DNA from: Litoditis marina
Lineage: Eukaryota > Nematoda > Chromadorea > Rhabditida > Rhabditidae
Length of the DNA stretch: 64,000 nucleotides
Assembly: GCA_964036275.1 (NCBI GenBank)
Contig: OZ038439.1
Span: forward strand, 62,001 to 126,000
Direction of reading: 5' to 3'
In this document: positions 35,450 to 47,900 of the stretch, piece by piece
How the letters are laid out: each line of letters starts with the position of its first letter
How positions within the stretch are numbered: the stretch's first letter is position 1
Notes under the pieces: generated by a model
What the model saw: the letters and a program-made list of their open reading frames with translations, nothing else
Databases searched by the model: none
Told to the model about the DNA's origin: nothing
Position numbers and translations under genes: made by a program

Positions 35450-38400
35450 TCAGAAATTCTCTCCAGTGATGGTTGGGACTTGTCCCGACCCTTCCTCTCC
35501 TTGCTCTCCCGTTTCTTCTTCTATCATCGACGTATCCAATCCGGGCCTTGCCCACGGGGCTGTGAAAATGCAATAATTGCTGATTCGAGTTTGAATGAGA
35601 ACAATATCAATCATTCCCAATAATTAACCGTCGTCGATTTTGTGGTTATCTTGCGAGTTATCTCGGTTAGTTTGTTAGCAAATCGGTGTTTATTAACAAC
35701 ACCTCTGTTATTCAGATTTCTGGGTTGTAGGTACCTGGTAAGAGTTGGGGATCTGGCGGAAAGTGGGTTGATCTCAAAGAAACCCTATTCATTGGTGTTC
35801 TGATATGGGTGACAAATGTGTATATACTACCGCAGCTAAGTACCAGATTTCCATTATATCAGTTGGATTCAATAAACAATCATTAGCGTTCAATGTGGCC
35901 TTTGTTCGTTAAACCCGTGGTTGTAAAGAAGACAACTAGTAGTTGTAAGGGTTGTTTTTTTGGAGCCAAAACCTCAAAAATTTCACTTTAGTTCAACCAA
36001 TTTTGAGCTGCACCAACCTATTCTGTACGTGAGTCGAACTGAGCTGCTACCCGACCGGTTATAGGTAATAACTGGAACCACGTTGGTGTTCGAGATAAAT
36101 TGTCTCCGTAGTCCCTGATTGGAGCAGTACCTGAAACTTGAGAATTGAGTAAATTAGTAATACAAGAACAGTTGTTTCTTCAGAGTAATTTGTTAACTTT
36201 CTAGTTTTTTCGGTAATTCCATAAGTTAAAATGAAATTCGGGTATGATTGTAATCTCCTGAACCCTATTGAAGTTAGTGAATGTTTCAATGAGAACAACT
36301 TGATTTTTATCCGAACGATTTGATGTGTCGTCGTCGGTAACCAATTTCGGTTCACTATGTTTGAATGTATGGTCTTAACGAAAATGTATCCAGTATGAAA
36401 GTTCACACCTTTTTTTTTGACTGAAAAAGAATTTCAAATTATAAACCTGTATCCGGTTTTCAACCAATCTGCCTGAGATCTGATTTCGACCCCAGTGAAT
36501 GAGCAACCTGGGTTGTAGAATCCCTGGAAGGACTGGCCCTCTATAATGACGCGCTGTCCTTGTGGAGCCTGAAATCAATTCATTATATCTTCGACAGAGC
36601 TCATAGAAAAGATTTCCTATATAGAGGGTACTTTCCTAGTTTTTTTGCGCCGTTGTAACCCACATAGAGAGATAATCCACATTTTGAGGTAGATTTTGAG
36701 CATACCAAAGTTTCCGGTATGGTTTAAAATTCTGGTGAGTTGTATGTCTTTCACTGATTCCATCTGCCTTCTCACATTGAAAGTTTGTTTAAATTCTAAT
36801 TTGATTTTGTAGTAAATACATTTTCACTAGAAAAACTGCGTACCACTATAAGAAATACGCATTTGGCGAAGTTGGTTCTGATCGTGTTCACACCGTTTCC
36901 CAGTGTGTTTTGGAGGACTTGGAACTGATTCGTTGCTTTGAGTACACTTCCACAACCAGCTGGCTGCAAACAATCAACAAATCTGAATAGAAGCAACTGA
37001 GTTCATTTGAAAGTATTTTTAAGATTTCGCAGTCATTCTTCGGTAAGAGTAAAAAGTGTTCTCTAGCCATCCAGATTTCAAAACTAAAACTAGTTTTTTC
37101 ACGAATTCAGAAGAAAACTGTAAATTGTAATTTGTACTGTAAATTGTAATGTAAATCTCGGAACTGTACATTTTGCTTATTTAATTGTACTAAGAGCATG
37201 AACAGAACTGTATAATGTAGCTCGTTAGGTTAGAATGACCTATAAAATACACTGTAGGATATTAGGTAAGAAAGACGCGGACTATACCAGAGTGTCGCAT
37301 AGCCTTCCTCCAAACCCCTCAGGGCAAATACAACTGGAGCAGTCTCGAGGGTTTGGGTACCCTCCGTTCAGACAGTTTGATCGCCTACCACTGCACCGGG
37401 CTGAAAAACCTATGAATTGTAAAAAGCTATGTCGAAGTCGTAGTTTGATCTCCGTGAACAATAGGATTTATATAGTTTTGATCAAGCAATGAGATAAACG
37501 AACAAACGTGTCTGCTACTACCAAAGTTGAACTCAAACTGCTCGGAATGGATTGCAGGAATCAACCCTCAGAACAGAGGTACATAGCTTTGAATGGTAAG
37601 TAATCCATATGACTTTTAGTGACATTAAAGTGAACATAGTCGAATCATGAACTTTGGGCGATCATGTCAATCGTTAAAAGAGGTACTACATACGACAGTG
37701 GGCGTAAAACATTACAAAACAAAAAAACATCACTTCCTTACCGTGACATCCGTAGTAGTTGTTCATCATTTGCACATCGTAGAATGAGGGGAAGACTGAT
37801 CCCATCGTATCCTGATATCTTCCATCCCTCGCTATCATCGTTCGTCGATTGTTGTAGGAAAAACTGGAAGGGATCAATTATAAAATGTTCACCATTCCAG
37901 CATTTGGCGGCGTGCCAATGATATTATTCCAGCCTGTTTCCCACCGTAACAGACTTTCTCCGAATGGATTCTCTGTTTGTTCAACTCTTGTAAGAAAAAA
38001 TGTTTTCTTTGAATGAATTTCGTATGGAATCTCATGTGCTTTTGCAAGTTTTTTTTCTGACGTTGATCATTTGCAAGTAATATACGCTTGCGTGATGACG
38101 TGATTTTTCAAAGTTTACGATTGTCTGAATAGTTGGATTGACATTTGTTACTTTGTTGAAGTTGTTCATCAACTTACGCAAACGCATCATACTGCATAAT
38201 GCTGCCGTAGTCATAAGGAACTCCCAAATTGAAACTGTTTCCTGGTAGTCTCGCAAACTGGTCCACTTTGTCTTGCTGAAAACTCGAAATAGCAAGTAGA
38301 ACTGAAATAACGTTGATTGTCGTTAGAAGCTCCTAGCGATTTCAAAACTAGATAAAAATGGCAAAAACTCTCAAGTAAGTTCACTTCAACGTTTCAGTAT

Positions 38401-39964
38401 CATAGCCAGCAATTTGGACTGTCTTGTGACAATTCGCATTGAATGATTTAAGTATTCTTGTGGATATTCCAGATGTGTTGACCCCCCATATTACGAAACT
38501 AGATATCCTGCTCATATAACAATTCAATCCGAAGTTCACCTCAATATTCCCCAGGTTGATTGATATGAAGTTGTCCCTGTCCGAGCGTGACTGTTGGTGA
38601 TGAACTCCTAGTGCGTGAGCCAGTTCATGAACTGCCGTGTTGAACTAAAATCGCAAATTATTGAGCTTTATGCATTTTGCTCTATCCCGCTGTCTCTGTA
38701 GGTTTGATTTGTCGCTTTCCGGTGAAAAATGTGAAGCTCTTCGTGTATTGAGTTTGAACTGCGAACTTGTCGTCCCTATACCTAAGGTTGTGAAACGATT
38801 TTGAGAAGATTACACAACTATACATTCAGAAACCCCTCGCGACACAGTTACATTTTTGTTTAATTCTAACAGAATAATTGATTTCAATGTCCTTCTTCTC
38901 TTTCTCTACAGATTCTTTCCTAGTTTTTCATCACAGTGTTGCTCATAAAATACAAGCTTTGTTCCTATTAGTTATTCATAAGATGTACATTTCGTTACTT
39001 TATGTTGTATAACACCTGTTCGCATCCGACTCCCAAGGACAAGTCCTGAACTCCGCCCACTTCTCCAACTGACGAGTAACAACCGTCGCCTTTGATGACG
39101 CGAATTCGGTTGAAAGCTACAAGAAAAAATACTTCACATGCAGAAACATGTATTGGAGAGAAAATGGAATAAGCACCTCAATAACCTCCACAACAAAATA
39201 ACAGAACATACAACTGTAGCGTTGAACCCACATCTGAAACCGTTCGAAGCTCAAATCACTAATTTGCGTTGAACGATACAGCATACCAAACGCTCCGATC
39301 TCATTCCGTGCTCAAGAGAGTCTGGTTTGCGGTTCAGTCGGAAACTCTCAGTTTTTGAGAAATTGGTTTGCTTGCGGTCTGATTTTCCGATGCACCGGAC
39401 CTTCGGGGAGTTCCACTTGTCGCCTTTACTCACCGGTCGAGCTTGGAAAAATGTTGACGCATGTGTTCATGTTCCAAAAACGAACTGCCTGCAGAAATAC
39501 CGACCTCGTTCGTGAATCTGCAACATAATAAAATCGAAAAAAAAACATGTTGTCACCCTATCAGTCTCAAGAATAGAAAAGTTGTCAGACTGTTGAAAGG
39601 TATATTTAGTTACATTAAGTTTGTGTTCTATTGTTTTGATCACAGTCTAGTTTTCCAGTTTGTGAGGTTTTCAACAGGAGGATGAGGCAGATTGCGAAAT
39701 TTCGAGTTTTTCTTGGAACATGGAACATAATTGATTGAACTTAGCACGTACCCGCACCAGGTCCAAAATAATATGCTACATTTCCACTCCATCGCGATGT
39801 TCTGGAAAATCAGATTGGTAAATACAGCGATTACATACTTGTGAGGCAGATGAAAGACTTTGAGAGGGAAGACAAATAAAAAGAGACATAGAGGGAACTG
39901 GAGAAAAGAAAGAGACGATGAAGCTCAGGAAGATACTGAACCTGAGAGTGAAAGAGAAATGGGG

Positions 39965-40004
<40 letters not shown>

Positions 40005-41213
40005 AGAGGGGAAGAGAGATGGAGAGAGAGAAAAAGAGAGTGAAAAAAGGAGAGGGATAGAAAAAAGATGAAGATATGGACAGAAAAAAGTTTTATTGGT
40101 TACCTCAACCAAGCTTGTCGACGCCTTCTGGTACTGTTGCTACTCACTTCCGTAATTAGTTCGTCAATCTGATTCCTAAAGAAATATCAATTACTTAGTG
40201 AGACATGAAAGATTCTCTGCAATGTTATGAATCCAATTGTTCAGTTGACTTTTTTCGGAAACTATCATATGAATTCATATTCCGATTGAATATCAATGTA
40301 TACGCAGCTGTAAATAATTGTGAACTTACTTGGTCAACATGATATCTCCCTGATACAATCTGCTGATGACATTGCTTTTACGATTGATGTCCAATATCGT
40401 CTGACCATCATTTCCATGTTTATCGATTTGGTCTGGTTCTGACTCGTTGACCTGAACCGTAAACCCTCAATTCACAGGCTAAAAAATCAAGACTGAAAAA
40501 TCTCAGCACACAATAACTTTAATAATGAACACCTGGATTATTCAAAAAAAAACTATTTAGGGTTGAATGACGTCTATTCTTACCATAAATATTATTTCGG
40601 TAAAAATGTGGATTGAGGCTTTTTTATAGCAGACCTGGATTCCAATAGCCGATTTTCTCGAAAATCCTGATTGAACAACAAGACTGTATTTTGATTTATT
40701 AGTTTCCAATTCGTACCGAAATCGTCCTCATGAAAGGTGTGTCTTGTGTGTTTTCGCGGTTAAATGCTTCATGGAGACGTCGATAGTCGGCCTGTGATGC
40801 CATGGTGGGAGCGCCATTCTCCTAAAATCAATTATTATGCTATGGGTAATTCCACTCGATCCAGCGATATTGTTTAGTAAATAGCAACTTACCACATCGT
40901 ATTATTCTATTCTTGTTTCGCAGTTTTACAACTCAAATAAAAAAGAGACCGAGAAACTGAATTTCAATGAGAGCGTTGATATCTGAAACGAATGTCTCAA
41001 GAAATAGTCTACTTTTTAGGGAACAGAAGTCGTTATATGGCAGTTTTTTTGGTAGGTAATCTAGATGTGGTTTTGAAAGTAAGCAACTGTTACCTCCATA
41101 AACCTGATGGAGTCGTCCAATGTGATTGCTGAGACATCCTGACTACTCGTAGACAGCGGGGCGGCGCTAGCCACACCAAAAGACACCACAAAGGAAAATA
41201 TGAGACGATACAT
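35450..41213 (-). CDS. Astacin-family metalloprotease (NAS type), gene D
   Basis: Secreted zinc endopeptidase, 518 residues. Exons: 41213-41094, 40821-40717, 40451-40330, 40175-40104, 39801-39752, 39517-39434, 39116-39016, 38644-38540, 38275-38178, 37863-37742, 37400-37288, 36963-36844, 36568-36447, 36130-36018, 35559-35450. All GT-AG and in phase. Introns are the shortest of the four paralogs. Clear signal peptide ([18 protein letters not shown]). YQGD switch motif in exon 3, RRRR furin-like site in exon 4. Catalytic [19 protein letters not shown] with H224, H228, H234 and base E225; Gln again replaces Glu after the third His. Met-turn SIMQYD. EGF-like module and CUB each have their expected Cys. 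The C-terminal tail is Glu/Gly-rich. The ATG directly abuts a tctacag acceptor, consistent with trans-splicing. It lies head-to-tail with gene C, 2.6 kb apart. Confidence 0.95.
39960..40050. repeat. GA microsatellite in intron 4 of gene D
   Basis: (GA)n of about 40 bp inside a longer purine tract; the same intron position as in genes A, B and C. Confidence 0.85.
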
Positions 41214-43096
41214 CTGTAGACACATATGTAATAGACTTTATTGAAATGTTTAGGTTTGTGTAAACATATTATATTTGGTCGCTATAGAACGGTGTTGCGA
41301 AACTGATTTGATCACTTGATGTATGATACAAACTACGACGCAGGGTACGTATGCTAGAAGATCCCTCCACCTTCGTCCCATCCTGCGTCTCCTCAAATTC
41401 TCTGCTCTTACTCCCCGCCGGAATGTAAGAGACAAGAAATAGGGAGGCAGAGCGAGAGACGCAGGATGGGATGAAGGGGCCGGGATCTTCTAGCGTATGT
41501 ACTCAAATGTTTCACTTTGTGAAGATAATGAAGATAATTTGAGCCACGGAAGAATAACTACAAGAATTTCCGACGATTTGCTGATGACATGTGGTTGTAA
41601 TAAGGCCTCAAAAATCATGAAAAATCCTTGTTTTTCCTAGAACTTTCAAAAGAGAAAAATCTCATACAGAAAGTAAAATTAATGATGTACAAAACAGACT
41701 GATCATGTGTATTTCGAGGGAATTATATATAGTTTTTTCACACTGCAACCTGCTGTTTGACCACTATGTATCTATTAATTTCTTTGCGTACAACGCAATT
41801 GTGGTCACGCCAACGAACAAACAGTTCACAAACCTTACGGGGGGAAATCTTGCAAATGTTGATGAACAGCGGTATCAACCATCACTAGAAGTTTGTGAAA
41901 TGTGGAACATCAAATAGTTTTTCGGTAAACAAAATGAATTTTCTCGTGAACGTACTTTTGTGCCAAACGCCTTTTTTTCACTCGTGCATTCGCGTGCACA
42001 CGTGATATATCCCCTCCCCACGTTTAACATGTCATCTGCTTATCTTTCGTTTCCTCACCTTCCCTAGCCCCTTCTTGGTAGTATAAGGAACTCATTAAAG
42101 TGTTGCTCCTAAGGGACTATCGATTCGTTAGTTGTAGTTTGGTGCACAGAAAAGTTTTGAGTTCTGAACCGCGCTACAGGATCATACTACAAACACAGCA
42201 GGTGATGAAATCATAAACCGTATAGGTCGCTTTTAAAAGAATCAACTATTCCGTTGTGTTGTACGGGAACTAGTTCGGTCTATGTTGTGGTTTATTTATT
42301 GCCCTTGTCGAATTAGTTATGTTTTAAAGGTTTGATAACTATGCTGGCCAATTGTTTTATTATAATTGAACACATCAGCATAGAAGCAATGATGAAACAC
42401 ACCACGCTTTGCCTAGTACGTCTACACTCACTAGACCATCACACGTGTGACTTTTTTGATGCGTTAATGTTTTGGGAAAAAATATGAATAAATCGTCAAT
42501 CAGAGAGTTCTGATCGCTCAAATGTCGGCAGAGCGACAGAAATTGTTGCAGCGATAACAATCCAGCAAAACCACACTCATAGAAACTTGACATCACCCCA
42601 TAAATAACTATGAAAATAGAAATTATGGTCGACGTTTAATGAGAAGTTAATGAGATAACGCATGTAAAAGGACAATTCCAGCGAATTCCCCTTTCTCTTC
42701 AAATGAAAGTTCAAGTTGCATCTGTATACACTGCAAACATCGTGAACCCGGTAGATCAAACTACAAACACAACACATCAGACTAACATTTATCATACCAG
42801 TACGGTGTGACTACATCACGTACGAAACAACAACTGAGTTTTCGATTTGACTACGTGACATTTTGGCCGATTTCGGCAAAAAGCAACTTTTTTTAAACTT
42901 TTAGGTAATCGAACAACTTCACCGGATTGTTATTTCCGACAAGGAACCGATTTTCCGGTCGCCGGTTAAACTTTGACCCAACAAAGCGCCTTTTGACATA
43001 AGTTAGTTGGCGGACCCCGCGATCCGGAAACTATTGTTAACCACCCTCTCAATATTGACAATTACTCATCCCGGCAACCCCTTCCGCAAAAACCTG
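41214..43096. other. Intergenic region between gene D and the Gln-rich gene
   Basis: Two genes are transcribed away from this 1.9 kb. No coding signal. It holds a foldback element at 41345-41502. Confidence 0.6.
41345..41502. repeat. Foldback element upstream of gene D
   Basis: Left arm GTACGTATGCTAGAAGATCC and a right arm ending GGATCTTCTAGCGTATGTAC are inverse over about 50 bp. Both arms contain the TGCGTCTC block also seen in other repeats of the window. Confidence 0.8.
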
Positions 43097-43103
43097 TATA
43101 AAA
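43097..43103 (+). promoter_or_regulatory. TATA box of the Gln-rich gene
   Basis: TATAAAA 44 bp upstream of the ATG, followed by a purine-rich leader. No acceptor precedes this ATG, so this gene may not be trans-spliced. Confidence 0.6.
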
Positions 43104-43140
43104 GAGAGGAGAACGGTAGACGAAAACAGTTTTTGCCACA

Positions 43141-44743
43141 ATGATCAACGGAGTTTCACTTACCATTCTGATTATATGCTCAACTATTTTGCTAAGGTAG
43201 GTACTTTTTCAGTACTAGAGTCACAAAACGTTCAATAAACACACGTTATGAAAACTCGGACCCTACAATCTGCATTTATAATAAAACTGGTTTGAGTTAT
43301 GCTGTATTTTTGTATCAAATTTTCAATGCACAACTTTATTGCAAAGAACATTTTGAACCTAGTGATGTTGGAGTTTCAAGCATGAGTTTTGATCACGGGG
43401 TGAACTATGTTCTTGCTATCAGCAAACTCTGAGAATTTAGTAACATAACAAAGTCGATCGAAAAACTACCACGCTTACAATTAATACAATTGCTAAAATG
43501 TCACTTCTACATTTGATATTTAAACATATCGAATCAGAATGGTCTCAGATTGGAAATATTGATCTACTTTCAACTTTCAGTTCCGCCCAACAACAAATAA
43601 CGGAGGACCAAGTGTTGACAGCTTTGAGACAAGCCCAGTCTACGTTGAAAACAAGGAACGCACTGATCGCTAATATGAACAGTAGGTTATCTTGAGAACA
43701 CCACTTTGATACAAAATACACGAAAAAACTGTTTCGGAAATGTGAAAAGTGTAAGACTAGTAAGTTCGAATAGAATACACTTCAAGTTAGATTCCGAAAG
43801 CCACATGGCCTTATTATGCTGCTCTCACGTTTTCCTAAAACATTAAACTTTGTTTTTTGTCGGTACTACGATGAACATACTGGTATCAGTTGTTAGCTAT
43901 GACGTCTACCAGACATTTGGGCAGAGTTCGAATCTCACAAGGGGCTCATTCTTCGAAAAAAAAGGACACAACAAAAAACACAGAAGTTACAATGTCAATT
44001 TTGTTGCAGATGGTCGTTTTGTGCAATCTCAAAAAGCCAATGCCCAGTCTCAGAAGGCTCAGCAGAGAGGAGATTTGTTGCAGGAAACCACAAAGGTTCG
44101 TATGCTCCGAAACTCTCATCCTCATGTCGATCAATTGTTCCAAATTTCTAGCACTGAAGTGTGTCACATCAAACAGTAAAACTGTAACCATATACTGTTA
44201 GTCAACTGCACAGTCACGTGAAATACGGTAAAGAGAGCCGAACTGAGAAACGTGTACTAACAAAGTGCACGATGCTTCATCAGAATGCTAACTTTACGTG
44301 ACTATTCACTTTGGTTCTAGTATAACCGTTTACCAACATTTTGGTTTGACCTCTGGTTCTAAATAGGTTTGTGGAACTTCCCATTTCGTTTTATCAAGCA
44401 AACAGACAAATCCTTTCAAATAGCTTGTGGGATATAGTATAGTATACTATTTTCCCTGATTTTTATCCTACACGGTCTGCCGTAACTTGAACCATATACT
44501 AGAAGTAAATTGAATAGTCACGTAAAGTTAGCACTCTAATGAGTAATCGTGCACTTTTTCATAGCACGTTTCTGAGTTCTGCTTGGTTTGACATGTTTCA
44601 CGTGACTATGCAATTGACTAACAGTCAAAAAAAAATATATGTATTTATTTTAGATTCTTGTGCAACAGTTCGGTGCGGATTCGATTGCCCAACTGAATGA
44701 CATCAACATCAACAAACTGCTCCGACAAGTGGGAGCTCAGTAA
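43141..44743 (+). CDS. Small secreted Gln-rich protein, function unknown
   Basis: Four exons: 43141-43196, 43581-43681, 44010-44095, 44654-44743. All junctions are GT-AG and phases fit (2, 1, 0), giving 110 residues. It begins with a signal peptide (MINGVSLTILIICSTILL). The mature part is rich in Gln, Asn and Ala, has no cysteines, and contains a repeated QSQKA stretch in exon 3, compatible with amphipathic helix or coiled coil. A TATA box lies 38-44 bp upstream. Two family T MITEs lie in intron 3. It converges with the Ly6-like gene, with 225 bp between stop codons. I do not recognise the family; secretion is inferred from the N terminus only. Confidence 0.8.
44193..44324. repeat. MITE, family T (copy 4)
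   Basis: TATACTGTTAGTCAACTGCA start and GGTTCTAGTATA end, containing GTCACGTGAAA and TTTACGTGACTATTCA. Intron 3 of the Gln-rich gene. Confidence 0.8.
44495..44624. repeat. MITE, family T (copy 5)
   Basis: Inverse orientation to copy 4, in the same intron: TATACTAGAAGTAAATTGAA to GCAATTGACTAACAGT. The pair could fold into a large hairpin. Confidence 0.8.
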
Positions 44744-44968
44744 TTGATCTTTGATTTTCGTCCTCCCCTGTAGATGTACATATTTGATACACATGTTCTG
44801 TAAAGATTGCAGTAAATGAGTTTTGAAAAACCATGGAATTGGAATTGACACAACATCTGTAATATAAATGCAGACAATTGAGGGAAAAACAAAATCATTG
44901 ACAATAGAGCAGCTATGACTTTCAAATTTTGAGAAAATTGGGGAAAAAATCGATCGTTCAGTCTATAT

Positions 44969-47900
44969 TTATGTTAGAACAAAAATACAGAAAATAGAAA
45001 CAGGAAATACAATCCACGAACTCCCTGGCTTGGAGGAGTTGCACATGTTCTGGAACAAGTGAAATCCTGATAGGTGACTTAACCTCTTCCTTTCTCATTT
45101 CGTAAGACAGTGATCTTTTGCTGGTTTCGTTGACTATTATTCACGGTCAATCTCTCTAAAAGTTTGTTTATAGAATTAAACAAAATGATGTTCTAAAATA
45201 ATTCGCATCTCTCTAAGTAAGATATGGTTTTCTCCCCATATCGAGGAATTTCTCGGGAAAATTTTCCGTTTCAAGACTACAATACACATAGTGATAGAGT
45301 ATAAAACAATCACCTTGTAACAAATACATCTGTAGTTGTTTTGAATTTCTTCCGGGGTTAGTGTCCCTATCCGGTCGTTTATTGCGTGGCACTCTAGCTG
45401 GAAACAGTCACGTCAAACGTGAACACACTTTCGCCGATTATACTTCCACGTAACAAGAATTACACACACCAATTCCCGATTTCTCCCGATTTATGTGAAC
45501 TATAGTTCCGGTCATTCCTACTGAGACGTGGCAGCGTGCCAATAAATATACCAGGCTGTTTTTCACCACTTTGTAGTATTTCAAACAACTACAAATCTCT
45601 ATCTGCGGTTGTTCAGTGTCATAAGAACACGTGGACATAAAATGTGTCCAGAATACACTTTTTTCCTATAAGAAATGAGCATCTGAAAATCTTGGCACCA
45701 TGCCAATCGGTCTTAGTGGAAATGATACAGCTCCTGCGCTCGTTTTACTCATTTGAGTAAAATGTACACTTTTTTGATACATTTTGATATTTACTAATAC
45801 GTAATATATGTTCCTAATTAAGTTTATCTCTTGAAACAATGTATTTTTGAAGAAAAAATGAACATACCACTTTATCTTCTTCCCAGTCGTGCTCTATTTC
45901 TTCATTCAGACAGCCTTTTTCGACTACCACATTCGCCTGAAAACGAAACTTGGAACAGAATACTGACTCTCTCAACAAAGCACCAGTTGTTTCTATTAGC
46001 AAACTAAACAAATGCCAGAGAGCATGGAGGTCAATGAGGTCGCTGACATGGTAAGAGAGGAGTGGGTGACGATAAAGCTCGAACTGATTAAGCTACAACC
46101 TATAACTCAAGTTGAAACATCAACAGATAGTTCAAAGTTTCACAATGGAAAAAAAAAACAATTTATACAGTTTCTGATGGGAGACATCCGCTCAATGTGT
46201 TCGAACTTAATCGTCACCCACTCAAGAGGGCTGGAAAGTATCTTGGTAATTGGCAGGACACTGTGTCAACTTACGTATTTTGTTCTTGCAATGTAACTCA
46301 CTGCACATATTTATAATTTTCGCAGTTTAGAAGTTGAAATAATTGAAAACCGGAGAATAGTTAGCATTTCTCATAGTAAAGAACGAGGATTATGTGGACC
46401 GATCCAATGATTCGGTCCTTTAAACTGCAATACACGTTTCAATTGCAGTTTAAAGGACCGATGTGTCGTCATTAGTCTACATAATCGTCCTATTTTGATA
46501 CGCAAAACTTCAATTGAAAAGTACGCGCTATATTGTTAGTATTAGGCTGCGTTCACACTACGTGCACCCAGATGCAGCGGCCTCGCAACCTGGGGGCTCG
46601 CCTGCTAAAAACATGATTATCGATTGAGCCGCCGCATCCAGGTGCGGCGGCTCGTGCACCCAGGTGCATTTAGGAGGTTCATACTTATTTTGCAGCGGCC
46701 GCTCACTTTTGCCGCCGGTTTGGGATATTTTTGCATCCAACTCAAGAAGCCGCTGCCTTTGCTTGCAATCAAAGGCAGCGGCCACTTCCGTGCTTGCATT
46801 TTCTTTGTAACTTGAGTTTATTTGTTGTTCTGTTCCCATTGTGCATTTTTAATAAAGTTCTGTCAGGTGTTTGGAACAATATCATCAGTGAGCAGCAATT
46901 TTATAGTAGAAATACCGGTGTGCAACCGTCAGAGCTATTATTTTTCATAAATTCACAATAAAATATCGCGCGCGCGTGCACGCGACGCGACAGATTTTTT
47001 GAAGTGGATGAAATCGTACCAAATTTAGCGTACGAGTGTAGTAGTATCTGATAACGTAAAATACTATTCATATTTTTGAAAAAACGCGCGCGCTGCACGC
47101 GACGCGACAGTTTGTTTTTTAAAGTGGATGAAATCGTACCAAATTTGGCGTACGAGTGTGGTAGTATCTTCTTACGTCAAATACCAGTCAAATTTTAATA
47201 AAATAGCGCGAGCTGCACGCGACGCGACAGTTTTTTCAGAGTGGATGAAATCGTTTCAAATTCGGCGTAGAGTGTAGTAGTATCTGATAACGTCAAATAC
47301 TATTCAAAATTACGAGAAAAGCGCGCGCGACAGCTTTTTTGGCAGGTCTTAGGCATGCCGTAAAATGAACATTGTACGTTGGCAAGCGTCTAGATTGCGT
47401 AAAATTGTTCGACAGGCCGTTTGCACGCAGTGAAAGCAAAAAATACGTCGACAGGCGTAAATATCACATTCATTCAATGGCACGCAGGAAAATGAAATTG
47501 TTTGATTAAATACAATATAGTCGTGTTTGGTATCATTCTATAGCAAATTTTGTGATCTACAACATGTATAACTGCTAGACGCCGCAGGCGTCTAGTCATT
47601 TGAAGTATACACAAGGCGAAAATAGAATTGCATCTTCTTTCCGCGCCAGAGCGATAGGACACGCGTACGCAATGGCACGGTTTGCGTATAGACCTTAAAT
47701 TAAACAAAATTATATAATGTTTGAATTTTGCTCAAGTTTGAGAAAATCGTAACGGCCTCCAAGTGGGTTCATACTTCTCGACAGCAAGAAGCAGCGGCTT
47801 TCAGCCTTCAGATCCGGATGCAGCGGCTTTTGACTGAAATGCAGCCTTTGCTATTTTTGGCCGCTGCATCCAGATGCAGCGGCTCGAGTTGGAGGCGCGA

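Noticed and set aside
39860..40112. Arg/Glu-rich plus frame and Leu/Ser-rich minus frame
   Set aside because: Translations of the GA microsatellite in intron 4 of gene D.
46558..46839. Frames on both strands with Ala/Pro/Arg-rich translation
   Set aside because: They come from palindromic GCAGCGGC motifs at the transposon end, open on both strands by symmetry.
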